Under the pieces are notes generated by a model. The model had not been told where the DNA came from. It saw only the letters and a list, made by a program, of their open reading frames with translations, and did not search any database. This document shows, one piece after another, positions 8,348 to 17,588 of a stretch of DNA of 64,000 nucleotides. The stretch's first letter is position 1. Each line of letters begins with the position of its first letter. The translations under genes and the position numbers were made by a program. This DNA is from Rosenbergiella metrosideri. Its GTDB lineage: Bacteria; Pseudomonadota; Gammaproteobacteria; Enterobacterales; Enterobacteriaceae. The DNA is taken from NCBI RefSeq assembly GCF_022602565.1, contig NZ_JALBCV010000002.1, forward strand, positions 60,625 through 124,624, in the 5' to 3' direction.

Positions 8348-9139
8348 TTAATGAGTGAGTAATTGCTGGAGTACGCGGCTACCGAAGTAAGCCATAGTGA
8401 GCAGAAAGGCGCCACTACAATTGAACCAGACGATACGACGTCCTCGCCAACCTTTTTGGTAGTGTCCCCAAAGTAAAATGAGATAAATAAACCAGGCTAA
8501 GAAAGAAAGGATAGCCTTATCCATGTTCTCAGCACTAAAAAAATTCTGTAAGTAAAAAATACCACTGGCCAAGACTAAGGTCAGTAAGGCGAATCCGACC
8601 AGGGTGATATGGAACATTTTACGTTCTAACACCATCAGTGGTGGCATTTCATGATTAAAAGAGAGCTTCTTATTCTTAAGCTGATAATCAATCCAGACCA
8701 GTTGCAGGGCATAGAGTGCCGCAATGATCAGCGTTGCATAGGCAAAAAGCGCTAACCCAATGTGCACTAAAATACCTGGAGTCGCTTCCAAATGGGTGAG
8801 AAACGCATTCGGTACAAAGGTTGCAAACGCAAGATTGATCAGGGCAAAGGTGTAGACAAAGGGCAGTAAGAGCCAGCCCCGATTACGCGAGGCGACAATG
8901 GTCATGACCGCGCAGATGATGAGGCTGATTACTGAGCCGATATTAAGTAGGCTAAAGTTTTGGCTGCTTTCGAGATTGAAGATCCGTTGCTCAATGGCGA
9001 CTCCGTGGCAAATAAGCGCCACAATCGCAGAAAGCATCGCCATCATCCGCCAGCCATTACTGCGAGTCAGCAGGCTAGGTATGATTAGCGCAAGACTTAG
9101 GGAATAGGCGAATAACGCCACTATCGCAAACAAAGACAT
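8348..9139 (-). CDS. ypjD: Inner membrane protein YpjD (CcsA/HemX-like)
   Basis: A 263-residue polytopic membrane protein with about eight hydrophobic segments, of the cytochrome c assembly (CcsA/ResC) superfamily. Family members carry haem-handling domains; E. coli YpjD has no settled function but has been associated with CorB and magnesium handling. It is the first gene of a likely ypjD-corB operon and is divergently placed from ffh. Length and start (MSLFAIVALFAYS) agree with the E. coli protein. Confidence 0.9.
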   Translation of the reverse strand: MSLFAIVALFAYSLSLALIIPSLLTRSNGWRMMAMLSAIVALICHGVAIEQRIFNLESSQNFSLLNIGSVISLIICAVMTIVASRNRGWLLLPFVYTFALINLAFATFVPNAFLTHLEATPGILVHIGLALFAYATLIIAALYALQLVWIDYQLKNKKLSFNHEMPPLMVLERKMFHITLVGFALLTLVLASGIFYLQNFFSAENMDKAILSFLAWFIYLILLWGHYQKGWRGRRIVWFNCSGAFLLTMAYFGSRVLQQLLTH

Positions 9140-9307
9140 AGATGATGGATTCGTTTAAATATTGCCAGTAAACGTCCAGTATAACGTTACCTGCTGCCTG
9201 CGCCAAACGATCTCAGTACAATTGCAGAGATCTCTGTAACTTCATGCTATGATAGGCACAATATGTCTCACAGGCGGCTTCGCCAGCCTATATCTGAGTA
9301 GTGGATA

Positions 9308-10669
9308 ATGTTTGATAACTTAACAGATCGATTGTCGCAAACACTGCGCAATATCAGCGGTCGCGGCAGGCTGACCGAAGAAAATATTAAAGAAACGTTG
9401 CGTGAAGTCCGTATGGCTTTACTAGAAGCCGATGTGGCGCTTCCGGTTGTACGCGAGTTTATCGCCCGGGTGAAAGAAAGTGCCGTCGGCCATGACGTAA
9501 ATAAAAGCCTCACCCCGGGTCAAGAGTTCATCAAAATTGTTCGTGATGAATTAGTCGCGGCGATGGGCGCTGAAAATAATGCCTTGAATCTCGCGGCACA
9601 GCCTCCAGCGGTTATCCTAATGGCTGGCCTGCAAGGTGCGGGGAAAACCACCAGTGTCGGTAAGCTTGGTAAATTCCTGCGCGAAAAGCAGAAGAAAAAA
9701 GTATTAGTGGTCTCCGCCGACGTATACCGTCCAGCGGCGATTCGCCAGCTTGAAACGTTAGCCGAGCAAGTGAATATCGATTTCTTCCCTTCTGATGTCA
9801 GTCAGAAGCCTGTTGATATCGTTAACCAAGCACTGAAAGAAGCGAAGTTAAAATTCTATGATGTGCTAATCGTCGATACCGCAGGGCGTTTGCACGTCGA
9901 CGAAGCGATGATGGACGAAATTAAAGATGTCCACGCCGCGCTTAACCCAGTCGAAACACTGTTTGTCGTCGATGCCATGACCGGGCAAGATGCGGCGAAC
10001 ACGGCAAAAGCGTTTAACGAAGCACTGCCGCTAACCGGCGTCGTACTAACCAAAGTTGATGGTGATGCGCGCGGTGGTGCGGCACTGTCAATTCGTCATA
10101 TCACGGGTAAACCAATTAAATTCATGGGTGTCGGTGAAAAGACCGAAGCCCTAGACCCGTTCTATCCAGATCGTATTGCCTCGCGGATTTTAGGCATGGG
10201 CGACATGCTTTCTCTTATCGAAGATATTGAAAGCAAAGTTGACCACAAAGAAGCTGAAAAACTGGCGAAGAAGCTTAAGAGTGGCGATGGTTTCGATTTA
10301 GATGACTTCCTGCAGCAATTAAAGCAGATGCGTAACATGGGTGGACTGACTAGCCTGATGGGTAAATTGCCAGGTATGGGCCAGCTGCCAGATAACATGA
10401 AATCGCAAATGGACGATAAGGTGTTGGTCCGTATGGAAGCCATCATCAATTCCATGACGCGTCAAGAACGTGCTAAGCCTGAGATTATCAAGGGATCTCG
10501 TAAACGCCGTATTGCGACAGGCTGTGGGTTACAAGTTCAGGATGTGAATCGTCTGCTTAAGCAATTCGATGATATGCAGCGCATGATGAAGAAAATGAAG
10601 AAGGGTGGTATGGCCAAGATGATGCGTGGCATGAAAGGCATGATGCCACCTGGATTCCCTGGGCGTTAA
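9308..10669 (+). CDS. ffh: Signal recognition particle GTPase Ffh
   Basis: Ffh binds 4.5S RNA and the signal sequences of nascent membrane proteins and delivers ribosomes to FtsY at the membrane. The protein is 453 residues, as in E. coli. An N-domain four-helix bundle is followed by a G-domain with GLQGAGKTT (about residue 107), DTAGR (about 190) and TKVDGDARGG. The C-terminal methionine-rich M-domain has many Met residues (DDMQRMMKKMKKGGMAKMMRGMKG) and the RNA-binding segment GSRKRRIATGCG. It precedes the rpsP operon, which has its own promoter. Confidence 0.98.
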   Translation: MFDNLTDRLSQTLRNISGRGRLTEENIKETLREVRMALLEADVALPVVREFIARVKESAVGHDVNKSLTPGQEFIKIVRDELVAAMGAENNALNLAAQPPAVILMAGLQGAGKTTSVGKLGKFLREKQKKKVLVVSADVYRPAAIRQLETLAEQVNIDFFPSDVSQKPVDIVNQALKEAKLKFYDVLIVDTAGRLHVDEAMMDEIKDVHAALNPVETLFVVDAMTGQDAANTAKAFNEALPLTGVVLTKVDGDARGGAALSIRHITGKPIKFMGVGEKTEALDPFYPDRIASRILGMGDMLSLIEDIESKVDHKEAEKLAKKLKSGDGFDLDDFLQQLKQMRNMGGLTSLMGKLPGMGQLPDNMKSQMDDKVLVRMEAIINSMTRQERAKPEIIKGSRKRRIATGCGLQVQDVNRLLKQFDDMQRMMKKMKKGGMAKMMRGMKGMMPPGFPGR

Positions 10670-10708
10670 GCCCAAAACGAAAAGACTCGAGCGATTTTAC
10701 ATTATCGG

Positions 10709-10736
10709 TTGCTTTTTACGCCAAAATAAGTAAAAT
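10709..10736 (+). promoter_or_regulatory. Putative sigma-70 promoter of the rpsP operon
   Basis: TTGCTT (10709-10714) and TAAAAT (10731-10736) are separated by 16 bases in the gap between ffh and rpsP. The match is fair; no transcription start data are available. Confidence 0.5.
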
Positions 10737-10757
10737 TTTCGGGCTTTTATATTGCAC

Positions 10758-10792
10758 CTGGGCCCCGTTCCTCGATGGGGCCCAGTTGTTTT
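10758..10792 (+). promoter_or_regulatory. Terminator-like hairpin in the rpsP leader (possible attenuator)
   Basis: CTGGGCCCC (10758-10766) pairs perfectly with GGGGCCCAG (10777-10785), followed by TTGTTTT. It lies after the putative promoter and only about 20 bases before the rpsP start. It may reduce read-through into the S16 operon, or it may end ffh transcripts. Regulation by attenuation is inference. Confidence 0.6.
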
Positions 10793-10811
10793 ATTAACTC
10801 AAGAGGATGTT

Positions 10812-11060
10812 ATGGTAACAATTCGTTTAGCACGTCACGGCGCAAAAAAGCGTCCGTTCTACCAAGTGGTTGTCACTGATAGCCGCAATGCACGTAACGG
10901 TCGTTTTATCGAGCGTGTTGGTTTCTTCAACCCGGTTGCTTCTGGCCAGGCTGAAGGTCTGCGTCTTGATTTAGATCGCATTGAACACTGGGTTGGTCAG
11001 GGTGCAACTCTGTCTGATCGTGTGAATGCACTAGTTAAAGAAGCAAAAAAAGCAGCTTAA
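10812..11060 (+). CDS. rpsP: 30S ribosomal protein S16
   Basis: A small basic ribosomal protein of 82 residues needed for 30S assembly. The N-terminus [20 protein letters not shown] is characteristic. I chose ATG 10812 because aagaggatgtt precedes it and it gives the standard length; an upstream in-frame start at 10752 would include the hairpin region and can be dismissed. It is the first gene of the rpsP-rimM-trmD-rplS operon. Confidence 0.97.
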   Translation: MVTIRLARHGAKKRPFYQVVVTDSRNARNGRFIERVGFFNPVASGQAEGLRLDLDRIEHWVGQGATLSDRVNALVKEAKKAA

Positions 11061-11078
11061 TCTGTCACGGTGGTGAGC

Positions 11079-11627
11079 ATGACCAAAACTAACTCCGCAC
11101 AGCCTCCTGCTAACCCACTTATTTTGGGGAAGTTGGGTGCGCCCTACGGGATTCGCGGTTGGCTCAAAGTGTTTTCCTCCACCGAAAATGCTGAAAGTAT
11201 TTTTGACTATCAACCTTGGTTTATTCAACATGCCGGTAAATGGCAGTTGATCGAACTGGAGAGTTGGCGTCATCACAATCAGGATCTGATCATCAAGGTC
11301 AAAGGTATTGATGATCGTGATGCAGCAGCCCAATTGACGAATGCCGAGATATCGGTTAACGCTGCTGACTTGCCTGCGTTGGATAATGGTGATTACTACT
11401 GGAAAGACCTAATGGGTTGCAAGGTGGTTAACCTCCAAGGCTACGAGATGGGGAAAGTCATTGATTTGATGGAAACCGGATCGAACGACGTTTTAGTCGT
11501 TAAGGCAAACCTGAAAGATGCTTTTGGTGCGAAGGAGCGGTTAATTCCGTTTCTTGATGAACAGGTTATCAGAAAAGTCGATCTCGACACTTCTACCATT
11601 GAAGTGGATTGGGATCCTGGTTTTTGA
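11079..11627 (+). CDS. rimM: Ribosome maturation factor RimM
   Basis: RimM assists late maturation of the 30S head, working with S19 and 16S rRNA helices. From ATG 11079 the protein is 182 residues, exactly the E. coli length. It has an N-terminal RimM barrel ([25 protein letters not shown]) and a C-terminal PRC barrel ([20 protein letters not shown], ending EVDWDPGF). GTG codons at 11070 and 11073 are in frame, but ggtgg upstream better serves the ATG. It is the second gene of the S16 operon. Confidence 0.95.
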   Translation: MTKTNSAQPPANPLILGKLGAPYGIRGWLKVFSSTENAESIFDYQPWFIQHAGKWQLIELESWRHHNQDLIIKVKGIDDRDAAAQLTNAEISVNAADLPALDNGDYYWKDLMGCKVVNLQGYEMGKVIDLMETGSNDVLVVKANLKDAFGAKERLIPFLDEQVIRKVDLDTSTIEVDWDPGF

Positions 11628-11660
11628 TCTCCGGATATCACGGTAACTGAGCGACGAAAT

Positions 11661-12811
<1,151 letters not shown>

Positions 12812-12849
12812 GGTCTCGCTAACGCGACATCGAAAAGTTAATAATGAAC

Positions 12850-12880
12850 AAGGGGTTGGCCAGTGGCCAGCCCCTTTTTT
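12850..12880 (+). terminator. Terminator of the rpsP-rimM-trmD-rplS operon
   Basis: AAGGGGTTGGCC (12850-12861) and GGCCAGCCCCTT (from 12865) form a stem with one mismatch region, ending in six T. Confidence 0.9.
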
Positions 12881-13038
12881 ATGGATAAAACATTCTTCTT
12901 ACCAAAGCATTATCGAGGTCAATATCTTTTTTTAGCATAATCTTCTTAATAAAGGTGATTAAGTAAAACTGAAAACTTTCGCTACACTCCCTCTTCTGTT
13001 TAATGGCCTACACAGTTTCAGAACCTCAAGGAGATATT

Positions 13039-14322
13039 ATGGGCGATCGTAAAACCCTCAGTACCGCACAGGGCGAGCATGTGCTCCACCCTCAGACGCT
13101 AATGACCAGTTATGGCTACGACCCCATGTTGTCGGAGGGAGCCGTCAAACCGCCGATATTTTTATCCTCGACCTTTATCTTTCGTACTGCAGAAGAAGGA
13201 AAAGCATTTTTTAACGTCACCAGTGGTCGTACACCTGCACCGGAGGGGCAAAGAGAAGGCCTGGTCTATTCACGCTTCAATCATCCCAATAGTGAGATTG
13301 TCGAAGACCGTTTAGCGTTATATGAAGGGGCTGAGCGGGGAGTGCTGTTCTCTTCAGGGATGTCAGCCATCACCACAGTCTTGATGGCGCTGTGTCAACC
13401 AGGGGAGACTATTTTAACGTCTCAACCCTTATACGGGGGGACTGAAACGTTATTTAATAAGACGCTATCACGTTTTGGTATTCAACCTTATCCCCTCCAA
13501 GACACTAGCGATCTTTCCGTATTACGACAGGATGCTAATCAAGCCACGCAGCGGGGCCCAATTACCGCAATTTTTGTCGAAACGCCCGCCAATCCCACTA
13601 ATGCTATGACAGATATCAGCTTACTTGCTCAATTAGCCGATGAGCTGGAGCAGCAACAGGGAACTAGACCTTTTATTATCTGTGATAACACATTATTAGG
13701 GCCTATTTTCCAGAAACCTTTGACGTTAGGGGCCGATATTACCGTCTATTCATTGACTAAATATGTCGGTGGCCACTCTGATCTCGTGGCAGGGGCCGCA
13801 CTGGGGAGTCACACGCTCATTACAAAGATTAAACAGATGCGTAGCGCCATTGGGACACAGTTAGATCCCCACACCAGTTGGATGTTAGGGCGTTCTTTAG
13901 AAACATTACAGTTACGTATGGAGAAAGCGGCAGATAATGCGCAGCATGTCGCTCGTTATCTTCAGCAGCATGCGAAAATATCAGCCGTTACCTATCCACC
14001 TCTTTTCACACCAGGAAGCCAATTAAGCGCGCTTTACGATAAACAGTGTACCGGCGGAGGGTCTACCTTTTCGTTTGAGGTAGGGCAGAATGAAGTTGAA
14101 GCTTTTCGTTTCCTTAATGCACTGAAAATATTCAAATTAGCAGTAAGTTTAGGCGGAACGGAGTCACTTATCAGCCATCCTGCGTCAACGACTCACTCAG
14201 GGGTAGCCAAAGCTGTTCGTGAAAAATTTTCCATCTTTGATACCACCATCCGTATCTCGATAGGAATAGAGTATGCTGACGATTTGATTGCCGATTTAAG
14301 GCAGGCGCTTGAGACGTTATGA
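13039..14322 (+). CDS. Cystathionine gamma-synthase family PLP-dependent enzyme
   Basis: A 427-residue enzyme of the Cys/Met metabolism (trans-sulfuration) PLP family. The motifs visible are SSTFIF, YSRFNHPNSEIVEDRLALYE, SSGMSAI, QPLYGGTE, VETPANPTNAM and the cofactor lysine in YSLTKYVGGHSD, then SLGGTESLISHPAS near the end. I chose ATG 13039, which has aaggag six bases before it; an upstream ATG at 13003 lacks a ribosome site. The family includes cystathionine gamma-synthases, gamma- and beta-lyases and O-acetylhomoserine sulfhydrylases, and the substrate cannot be decided here. It is not metB, which is usually linked to metL. It stands alone in an accessory stretch where E. coli has aroF-tyrA. 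Confidence 0.85.
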   Translation: MGDRKTLSTAQGEHVLHPQTLMTSYGYDPMLSEGAVKPPIFLSSTFIFRTAEEGKAFFNVTSGRTPAPEGQREGLVYSRFNHPNSEIVEDRLALYEGAERGVLFSSGMSAITTVLMALCQPGETILTSQPLYGGTETLFNKTLSRFGIQPYPLQDTSDLSVLRQDANQATQRGPITAIFVETPANPTNAMTDISLLAQLADELEQQQGTRPFIICDNTLLGPIFQKPLTLGADITVYSLTKYVGGHSDLVAGAALGSHTLITKIKQMRSAIGTQLDPHTSWMLGRSLETLQLRMEKAADNAQHVARYLQQHAKISAVTYPPLFTPGSQLSALYDKQCTGGGSTFSFEVGQNEVEAFRFLNALKIFKLAVSLGGTESLISHPASTTHSGVAKAVREKFSIFDTTIRISIGIEYADDLIADLRQALETL

Positions 14323-14376
14323 GTTGTGCGACCTATCAAATAAGTCATAAAAACTTAACTATTCGTTTGCTAATAT

Positions 14377-14390
14377 TTGATCTGAATCAA
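14377..14390 (+). promoter_or_regulatory. FNR box upstream of adhP
   Basis: TTGAT-CTGA-ATCAA is a perfect FNR consensus half-site pair. Its centre lies about 41 bases before a start site that would be expected from a weak -10 (TAGAGT, 14412-14417), the class II activator geometry. Activation of adhP under oxygen limitation is therefore likely, but this is inference from sequence. Confidence 0.7.
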
Positions 14391-14456
14391 TTTACATAAA
14401 GGGTAAAGGCGTAGAGTAGCGGTGGATTGTTAATCACTTTTACTGAGAGGTACGAG

Positions 14457-15482
14457 ATGAAAGCCGCTATAGTCACTCATGATCATCGAGTCAGTGTTGA
14501 AGACAAACATCTAAGGCCCTTAGAGCATGGTGAAGCATTGCTCACTATGGAATGCTGTGGTGTGTGCCATACCGATTTACACGTCAAAAATGGCGATTTT
14601 GGCGATAAAACGGGAGTCGTACTTGGTCATGAAGGGATTGGTATTGTGAGCCAACTGGGGCCTGGCGTAACCGCATTAAAGCTCGGCGATCGCGCTAGTG
14701 TGGCTTGGTTCTATCAAGGCTGTGGACATTGTGAATACTGTAATTCAGGGAGGGAAACGCTGTGTCGTTCGGTGAAAAATGCCGGATATAGCGTTGACGG
14801 TGGAATGGCTGAGCAATGTATTGTCCACGCCGATTATGCGGTCAAAGTGCCAGAAGGGCTGGACTCCGCGGCGGCCAGCAGTATTTCCTGTGCGGGGGTT
14901 ACCACCTATAAAGGGCTTAAGGTCAGTGATATTCGTCCAGGTGAGTGGGTAGCAATTTTCGGCCTAGGGGGACTGGGCAATCTTGCTTTGCAGTATGCTA
15001 AAAACGTGTTTAATGCCAAAGTTATTGCGGTGGATATTAACGAGCAACAATTGGCTTTGGCCTCCTCGTTGGGGGCGGATGTCGTGATTAATTCACGCGA
15101 TCACGATGCGGCGGCAATAATTCAAGAGAAATGCGGCGGTGCTCATGCCGCACTAGTGACCGCCGTAGCGAAGTCTGCCTTTCAGTCAGCGGTCTTTAGC
15201 GTTAGAGCTGGGGCGAAAGTGGTCGCGATTGGCTTACCCCCAGAATCGATGGCGCTCGATATTCCACGTTTAGTCTTAGATGGAATACAAGTTGTCGGCT
15301 CATTAGTGGGAACGCGCACCGATTTGGCGGAAGCCTTTCAGTTTGCGGCAGAAGGCAAAGTCACGCCGAAAGTGACACTACGCCCGATTGAAGCGATCAA
15401 CACAATTTTTGACGAAATGCACGCTGGTAAGATTTCAGGCCGCGTGGTGATCGACTTTAAAAATAATACCTCTTCTCGATGA
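14457..15482 (+). CDS. adhP: Zinc-dependent alcohol dehydrogenase AdhP
   Basis: A 341-residue NAD-dependent medium-chain alcohol dehydrogenase that interconverts ethanol and acetaldehyde and other small alcohols. Catalytic zinc ligands are Cys in [11 protein letters not shown] and His in LGHEGIG. The structural zinc cluster is CGHCEYC followed by ETLC, and the Rossmann motif is [14 protein letters not shown] chose ATG 14457, which has a gagagg ribosome site and matches the E. coli start. It is preceded by a perfect FNR box and followed by osmC at 60 bases. Confidence 0.93.
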   Translation: MKAAIVTHDHRVSVEDKHLRPLEHGEALLTMECCGVCHTDLHVKNGDFGDKTGVVLGHEGIGIVSQLGPGVTALKLGDRASVAWFYQGCGHCEYCNSGRETLCRSVKNAGYSVDGGMAEQCIVHADYAVKVPEGLDSAAASSISCAGVTTYKGLKVSDIRPGEWVAIFGLGGLGNLALQYAKNVFNAKVIAVDINEQQLALASSLGADVVINSRDHDAAAIIQEKCGGAHAALVTAVAKSAFQSAVFSVRAGAKVVAIGLPPESMALDIPRLVLDGIQVVGSLVGTRTDLAEAFQFAAEGKVTPKVTLRPIEAINTIFDEMHAGKISGRVVIDFKNNTSSR

Positions 15483-15542
15483 GGTTGAAGATTCGCTAAT
15501 CACTTCTATACTGAATGAAACATACTTTGACTAGGAGTGGTT

Positions 15543-15974
15543 ATGACGATTCTGAAAAGTGGTTCAGCGCATTGGGAAGGTCCAATCAAAGAAGGTAAAG
15601 GCACAGTTAGCACCGAAAGTGGTGCGCTTAGCGAACAACCTTACGGATTTAATACCCGCTTTGAAGGTAAGACCGGTACCAATCCTGAAGAATTACTCGG
15701 CGGTGCCCACGCTGCATGTTTCTCCATGGCACTGTCCCTGATGCTTGGTAATGCAGGGCACACCCCGAAAAGTATTGATACCACGGCGACAGTCTCGCTA
15801 GATAAAGCTGGAGAAGGCTTCAAAATTACTAAAGTTGCACTAAAGAGCAACGTGGAGCTACCGGGCATTGATGAAAAAGAGTTCGACAAAATCATCAATC
15901 AAGCCAAAGAGGGGTGCCCAGTATCACAGCTGTTCGATGCTGAAATTACTCTCGACTATACGCTTAACGCCTAA
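15543..15974 (+). CDS. osmC: Osmotically inducible peroxiredoxin OsmC
   Basis: OsmC reduces organic hydroperoxides with a pair of cysteines. The 143-residue protein has the same length as E. coli OsmC and nearly the same N-terminus (MTILKSGSAHWEG). The two redox cysteines are in HAACFSMALS and EGCPVSQLF. ATG 15543 with taggag upstream is the start; a GTG two codons earlier is unlikely. In E. coli osmC is stress-induced; no promoter was assigned here. It lies next to adhP. Confidence 0.96.
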   Translation: MTILKSGSAHWEGPIKEGKGTVSTESGALSEQPYGFNTRFEGKTGTNPEELLGGAHAACFSMALSLMLGNAGHTPKSIDTTATVSLDKAGEGFKITKVALKSNVELPGIDEKEFDKIINQAKEGCPVSQLFDAEITLDYTLNA

Positions 15975-15982
15975 TACTGTCA

Positions 15983-16006
15983 GTGACGCTTCGGCGTCAC
16001 TCTTCT
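15983..16006 (+). terminator. Terminator of osmC
   Basis: GTGACGC (15983-15989), a TTCG tetraloop and GCGTCAC (15994-16000) form a perfect stem followed by T-rich TCTTCTTCTC. The stop codon of the convergent small ORF overlaps the right arm. Confidence 0.8.
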
Positions 16007-16302
16007 TCTCGACCCTGCAACTTAACCTCCCTCAATCGTGCTACCGTCGCTGTAGTTGATGCCGACGTCTTGGGCCGCTTCACCACTTTACTCGGATCCG
16101 CTGAGATATAATCTAATGTCGGTGAACAATAGAAGGGTAGCCAGCCGCCGTAACTGTTTTCCCACTCCCAGTGAACAGGGCAGGGCCATAATAGTCCCTC
16201 TTCGAGTAAATAATAAACCCAATGACCCGTAGGTCGACGTGGGCGACGAGCCACAGCTCTCATGTTAGGGGTATCCGTGCGTTGTAACGAATCATCAACC
16301 AT
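15997..16302 (-). CDS. Hypothetical 101-residue protein (second gene of a small lipoprotein operon)
   Basis: From ATG at 16302 this frame encodes a 101-residue basic protein with the aromatic segments GHWVYYLLEEGLLWPCPVHW and GGWLPFYCSP. I do not recognise a family. It begins two bases after the stop of the upstream lipoprotein gene, which suggests translational coupling, since no clear ribosome site is visible. The frame is open farther upstream, but that part only shadows the lipoprotein gene. The C-terminal end runs into the osmC terminator. It could be real or chance; the Trp/Tyr-rich, non-random composition favours a real protein. Confidence 0.45.
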   Translation of the reverse strand: MVDDSLQRTDTPNMRAVARRPRRPTGHWVYYLLEEGLLWPCPVHWEWENSYGGWLPFYCSPTLDYISADPSKVVKRPKTSASTTATVARLREVKLQGREEE

Positions 16303-16304
16303 GA

Positions 16305-16487
16305 TTAATCGGGATGGTCTCGGTGGACTTCGCCACACAGTAACACAACATTTGGTCTTACCTTGTGAACGCGGGCTTCCATTTGTTGACACATTGCGAG
16401 AGTTGGGTAAATAGTTTCTGTTACAGGTAAGGCATCGCAAGCATCATTTCCACAAGCGCTCACCAGTAATACAAATCCTATTAGCAT
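16305..16487 (-). CDS. Small Cys-rich putative lipoprotein
   Basis: A 60-residue protein with a very short hydrophobic leader, MLIGFVLLVSAC, ending in a lipobox-like VSAC. The mature part CGNDACDALPVTETIYPTL-MCQQMEARV-LLCGE has three further cysteines after the lipidated one. An aggagt ribosome site lies five bases before the ATG on the minus strand. I recognise no named family; a small periplasmic, perhaps disulfide-linked, lipoprotein is the reasonable reading. The leader lacks the usual N-terminal positive charges, which is unusual. It is followed immediately by the 101-residue ORF. Confidence 0.65.
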   Translation of the reverse strand: MLIGFVLLVSACGNDACDALPVTETIYPTLAMCQQMEARVHKVRPNVVLLCGEVHRDHPD

Positions 16488-16627
16488 GCCTGACTCCTGT
16501 GTGGGTTTAGAGAAGGCCCATTGTCATTTAATGAGATTATCTAATTTTCAGTGCCACTATTCTGCCAGAAAAGCGTCAACTGAGTTACACTATCCTTGCC
16601 ATTACGTTTAAGAAAATAAGGTTAATT

Positions 16628-16825
16628 ATGTCGGAATTACCCCCACGTCCTTCGGATAATGAAAATATCGCTCATCCAGACAAGCATCCTAAACAAGCCG
16701 CCCTACAACTGGTAGTCGAATTAGTACGAGCAGGTAAGTTAAGTCCCCTGCAAGGCGATGCCAGTAATATGTTGTCGATTTACGAGCAGTTCAAAAAACA
16801 CTTTGAACAGGATCGTCATAATTAA
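16628..16825 (+). CDS. Hypothetical small cytosolic protein
   Basis: A 65-residue hydrophilic protein with no signal peptide. After a proline-rich start (MSELPPRPSDNENIAHPDKH) it carries a predicted helical segment AALQLVVELVRAGKLSPL and then ASNMLSIYEQFKKHFEQD. The pattern resembles small uncharacterised enterobacterial proteins, but I cannot name it. Aagg precedes the ATG at good spacing, and a hairpin (CTTCTACTC/GAGTAGAAG, 16827-16846) follows the stop. The two features support a real single-gene unit. Confidence 0.65.
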   Translation: MSELPPRPSDNENIAHPDKHPKQAALQLVVELVRAGKLSPLQGDASNMLSIYEQFKKHFEQDRHN

Positions 16826-16896
16826 TCTTCTACTCGGGAGTAGAAGGCGATCTTACCTGCAAGCTCCCGATTGATAGAGTGTTCTATGAGGCTTTT

Positions 16897-17187
16897 ATGA
16901 AACGTTTCACGCTATTGCCCTCTATACTATTGTGCTCGCTACTCTCTGCTTGCAGCCATTCCGACCAAGCCGCGCGTCCGCAGTATCTGCCGGATGACGA
17001 TATGTGTAGCGCCTCTCAATTTCAGAATTATGTCGGAAAGCCGCTGACGGCAGTTGATAATTTACAACTCGAACAACCTGTCAGAGCGATACCTGCTTAT
17101 GCATCAGTCACAATGGACTTTGTCCTACGTAGAATAAATTTTCTTGCCGATGATAAGGGCATTATCACCCGAGTGTATTGCGGTTGA
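16897..17187 (+). CDS. Peptidase inhibitor I78 family lipoprotein
   Basis: A 96-residue lipoprotein. The signal peptide MKRFTLLPSILLCSLLSAC ends in a lipobox. The mature domain has the I78 pattern: CSASQFQNYVGKP near the N-terminus, then RRINFLADDKGIITRVYCG at the end. Family members inhibit serine proteases such as subtilisins or trypsin-like enzymes. The start at ATG 16897 is preferred because it gives a clean signal peptide and has gagg upstream. It is probably exported and attached to a membrane. Confidence 0.85.
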   Translation: MKRFTLLPSILLCSLLSACSHSDQAARPQYLPDDDMCSASQFQNYVGKPLTAVDNLQLEQPVRAIPAYASVTMDFVLRRINFLADDKGIITRVYCG

Positions 17188-17212
17188 TTCGTTAAGAGTG
17201 CAAGCGTTTAAT

Positions 17213-17279
17213 CAACTGAGTGTAGGGGTTAAGTAAAGCTCGGTTATTAAGTATTAACCCCATTCAGTTGCAGATTTTT
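17213..17279 (+). terminator. Long two-part hairpin with T-run after the I78 gene
   Basis: CAACTG (17213-17218) pairs with CAGTTG (17265-17270), and inside it GGGGTTAA (17225-17232) pairs with TTAACCCC (17254-17261). The structure ends with a run of T. It probably terminates the I78 gene, although its 21-base loop is larger than usual. Confidence 0.5.
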
Positions 17280-17332
17280 CTGGTTGGTTCTCGAGATAGA
17301 ATTCAATCTCTGAGAAAAAGAAGGATGTGCAG

Positions 17333-17485
17333 ATGAAAACATTAATTAAAATTGTATCGGTGCTGGCACTCACCGCAAGCTTAAGCGGCTGCATTTTACC
17401 CCCTTGGGGTGGCCCAGGTGGTGGCGGCGGTGGCGGTGGTGGCGGCCCAGGTGGTCCTCATTTTGGCTATAGCCAATCACGTTAA
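17333..17485 (+). CDS. Tiny glycine-rich lipoprotein
   Basis: A 50-residue protein. MKTLIKIVSVLALTASLSGC is a textbook lipoprotein signal peptide with a lipobox ending at Cys20. The mature part is only 30 residues: ILPPWGGPGG, a run of about ten glycines, then PGGPHFGYSQSR. An aagaagga ribosome site lies seven bases before the ATG. Similar small Gly/Pro-rich lipoproteins occur in enterobacteria without known function. The signal peptide, ribosome site and stop are all as expected for a real gene. Confidence 0.7.
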   Translation: MKTLIKIVSVLALTASLSGCILPPWGGPGGGGGGGGGGPGGPHFGYSQSR

Positions 17486-17588
17486 TTAACAAATAGTTTC
17501 TTCGAACCTTCATAAATTCGGTGTATTCTGTTAAATAATTCTACAGAGTATCTGTGAATTACACTATTGACTCATAAGGAGAAGTAGA

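Noticed and set aside
9222-9253. TTGCAG ... TATGAT promoter before ffh
   Set aside because: The spacer is about 20 bases, too long for a confident sigma-70 promoter.
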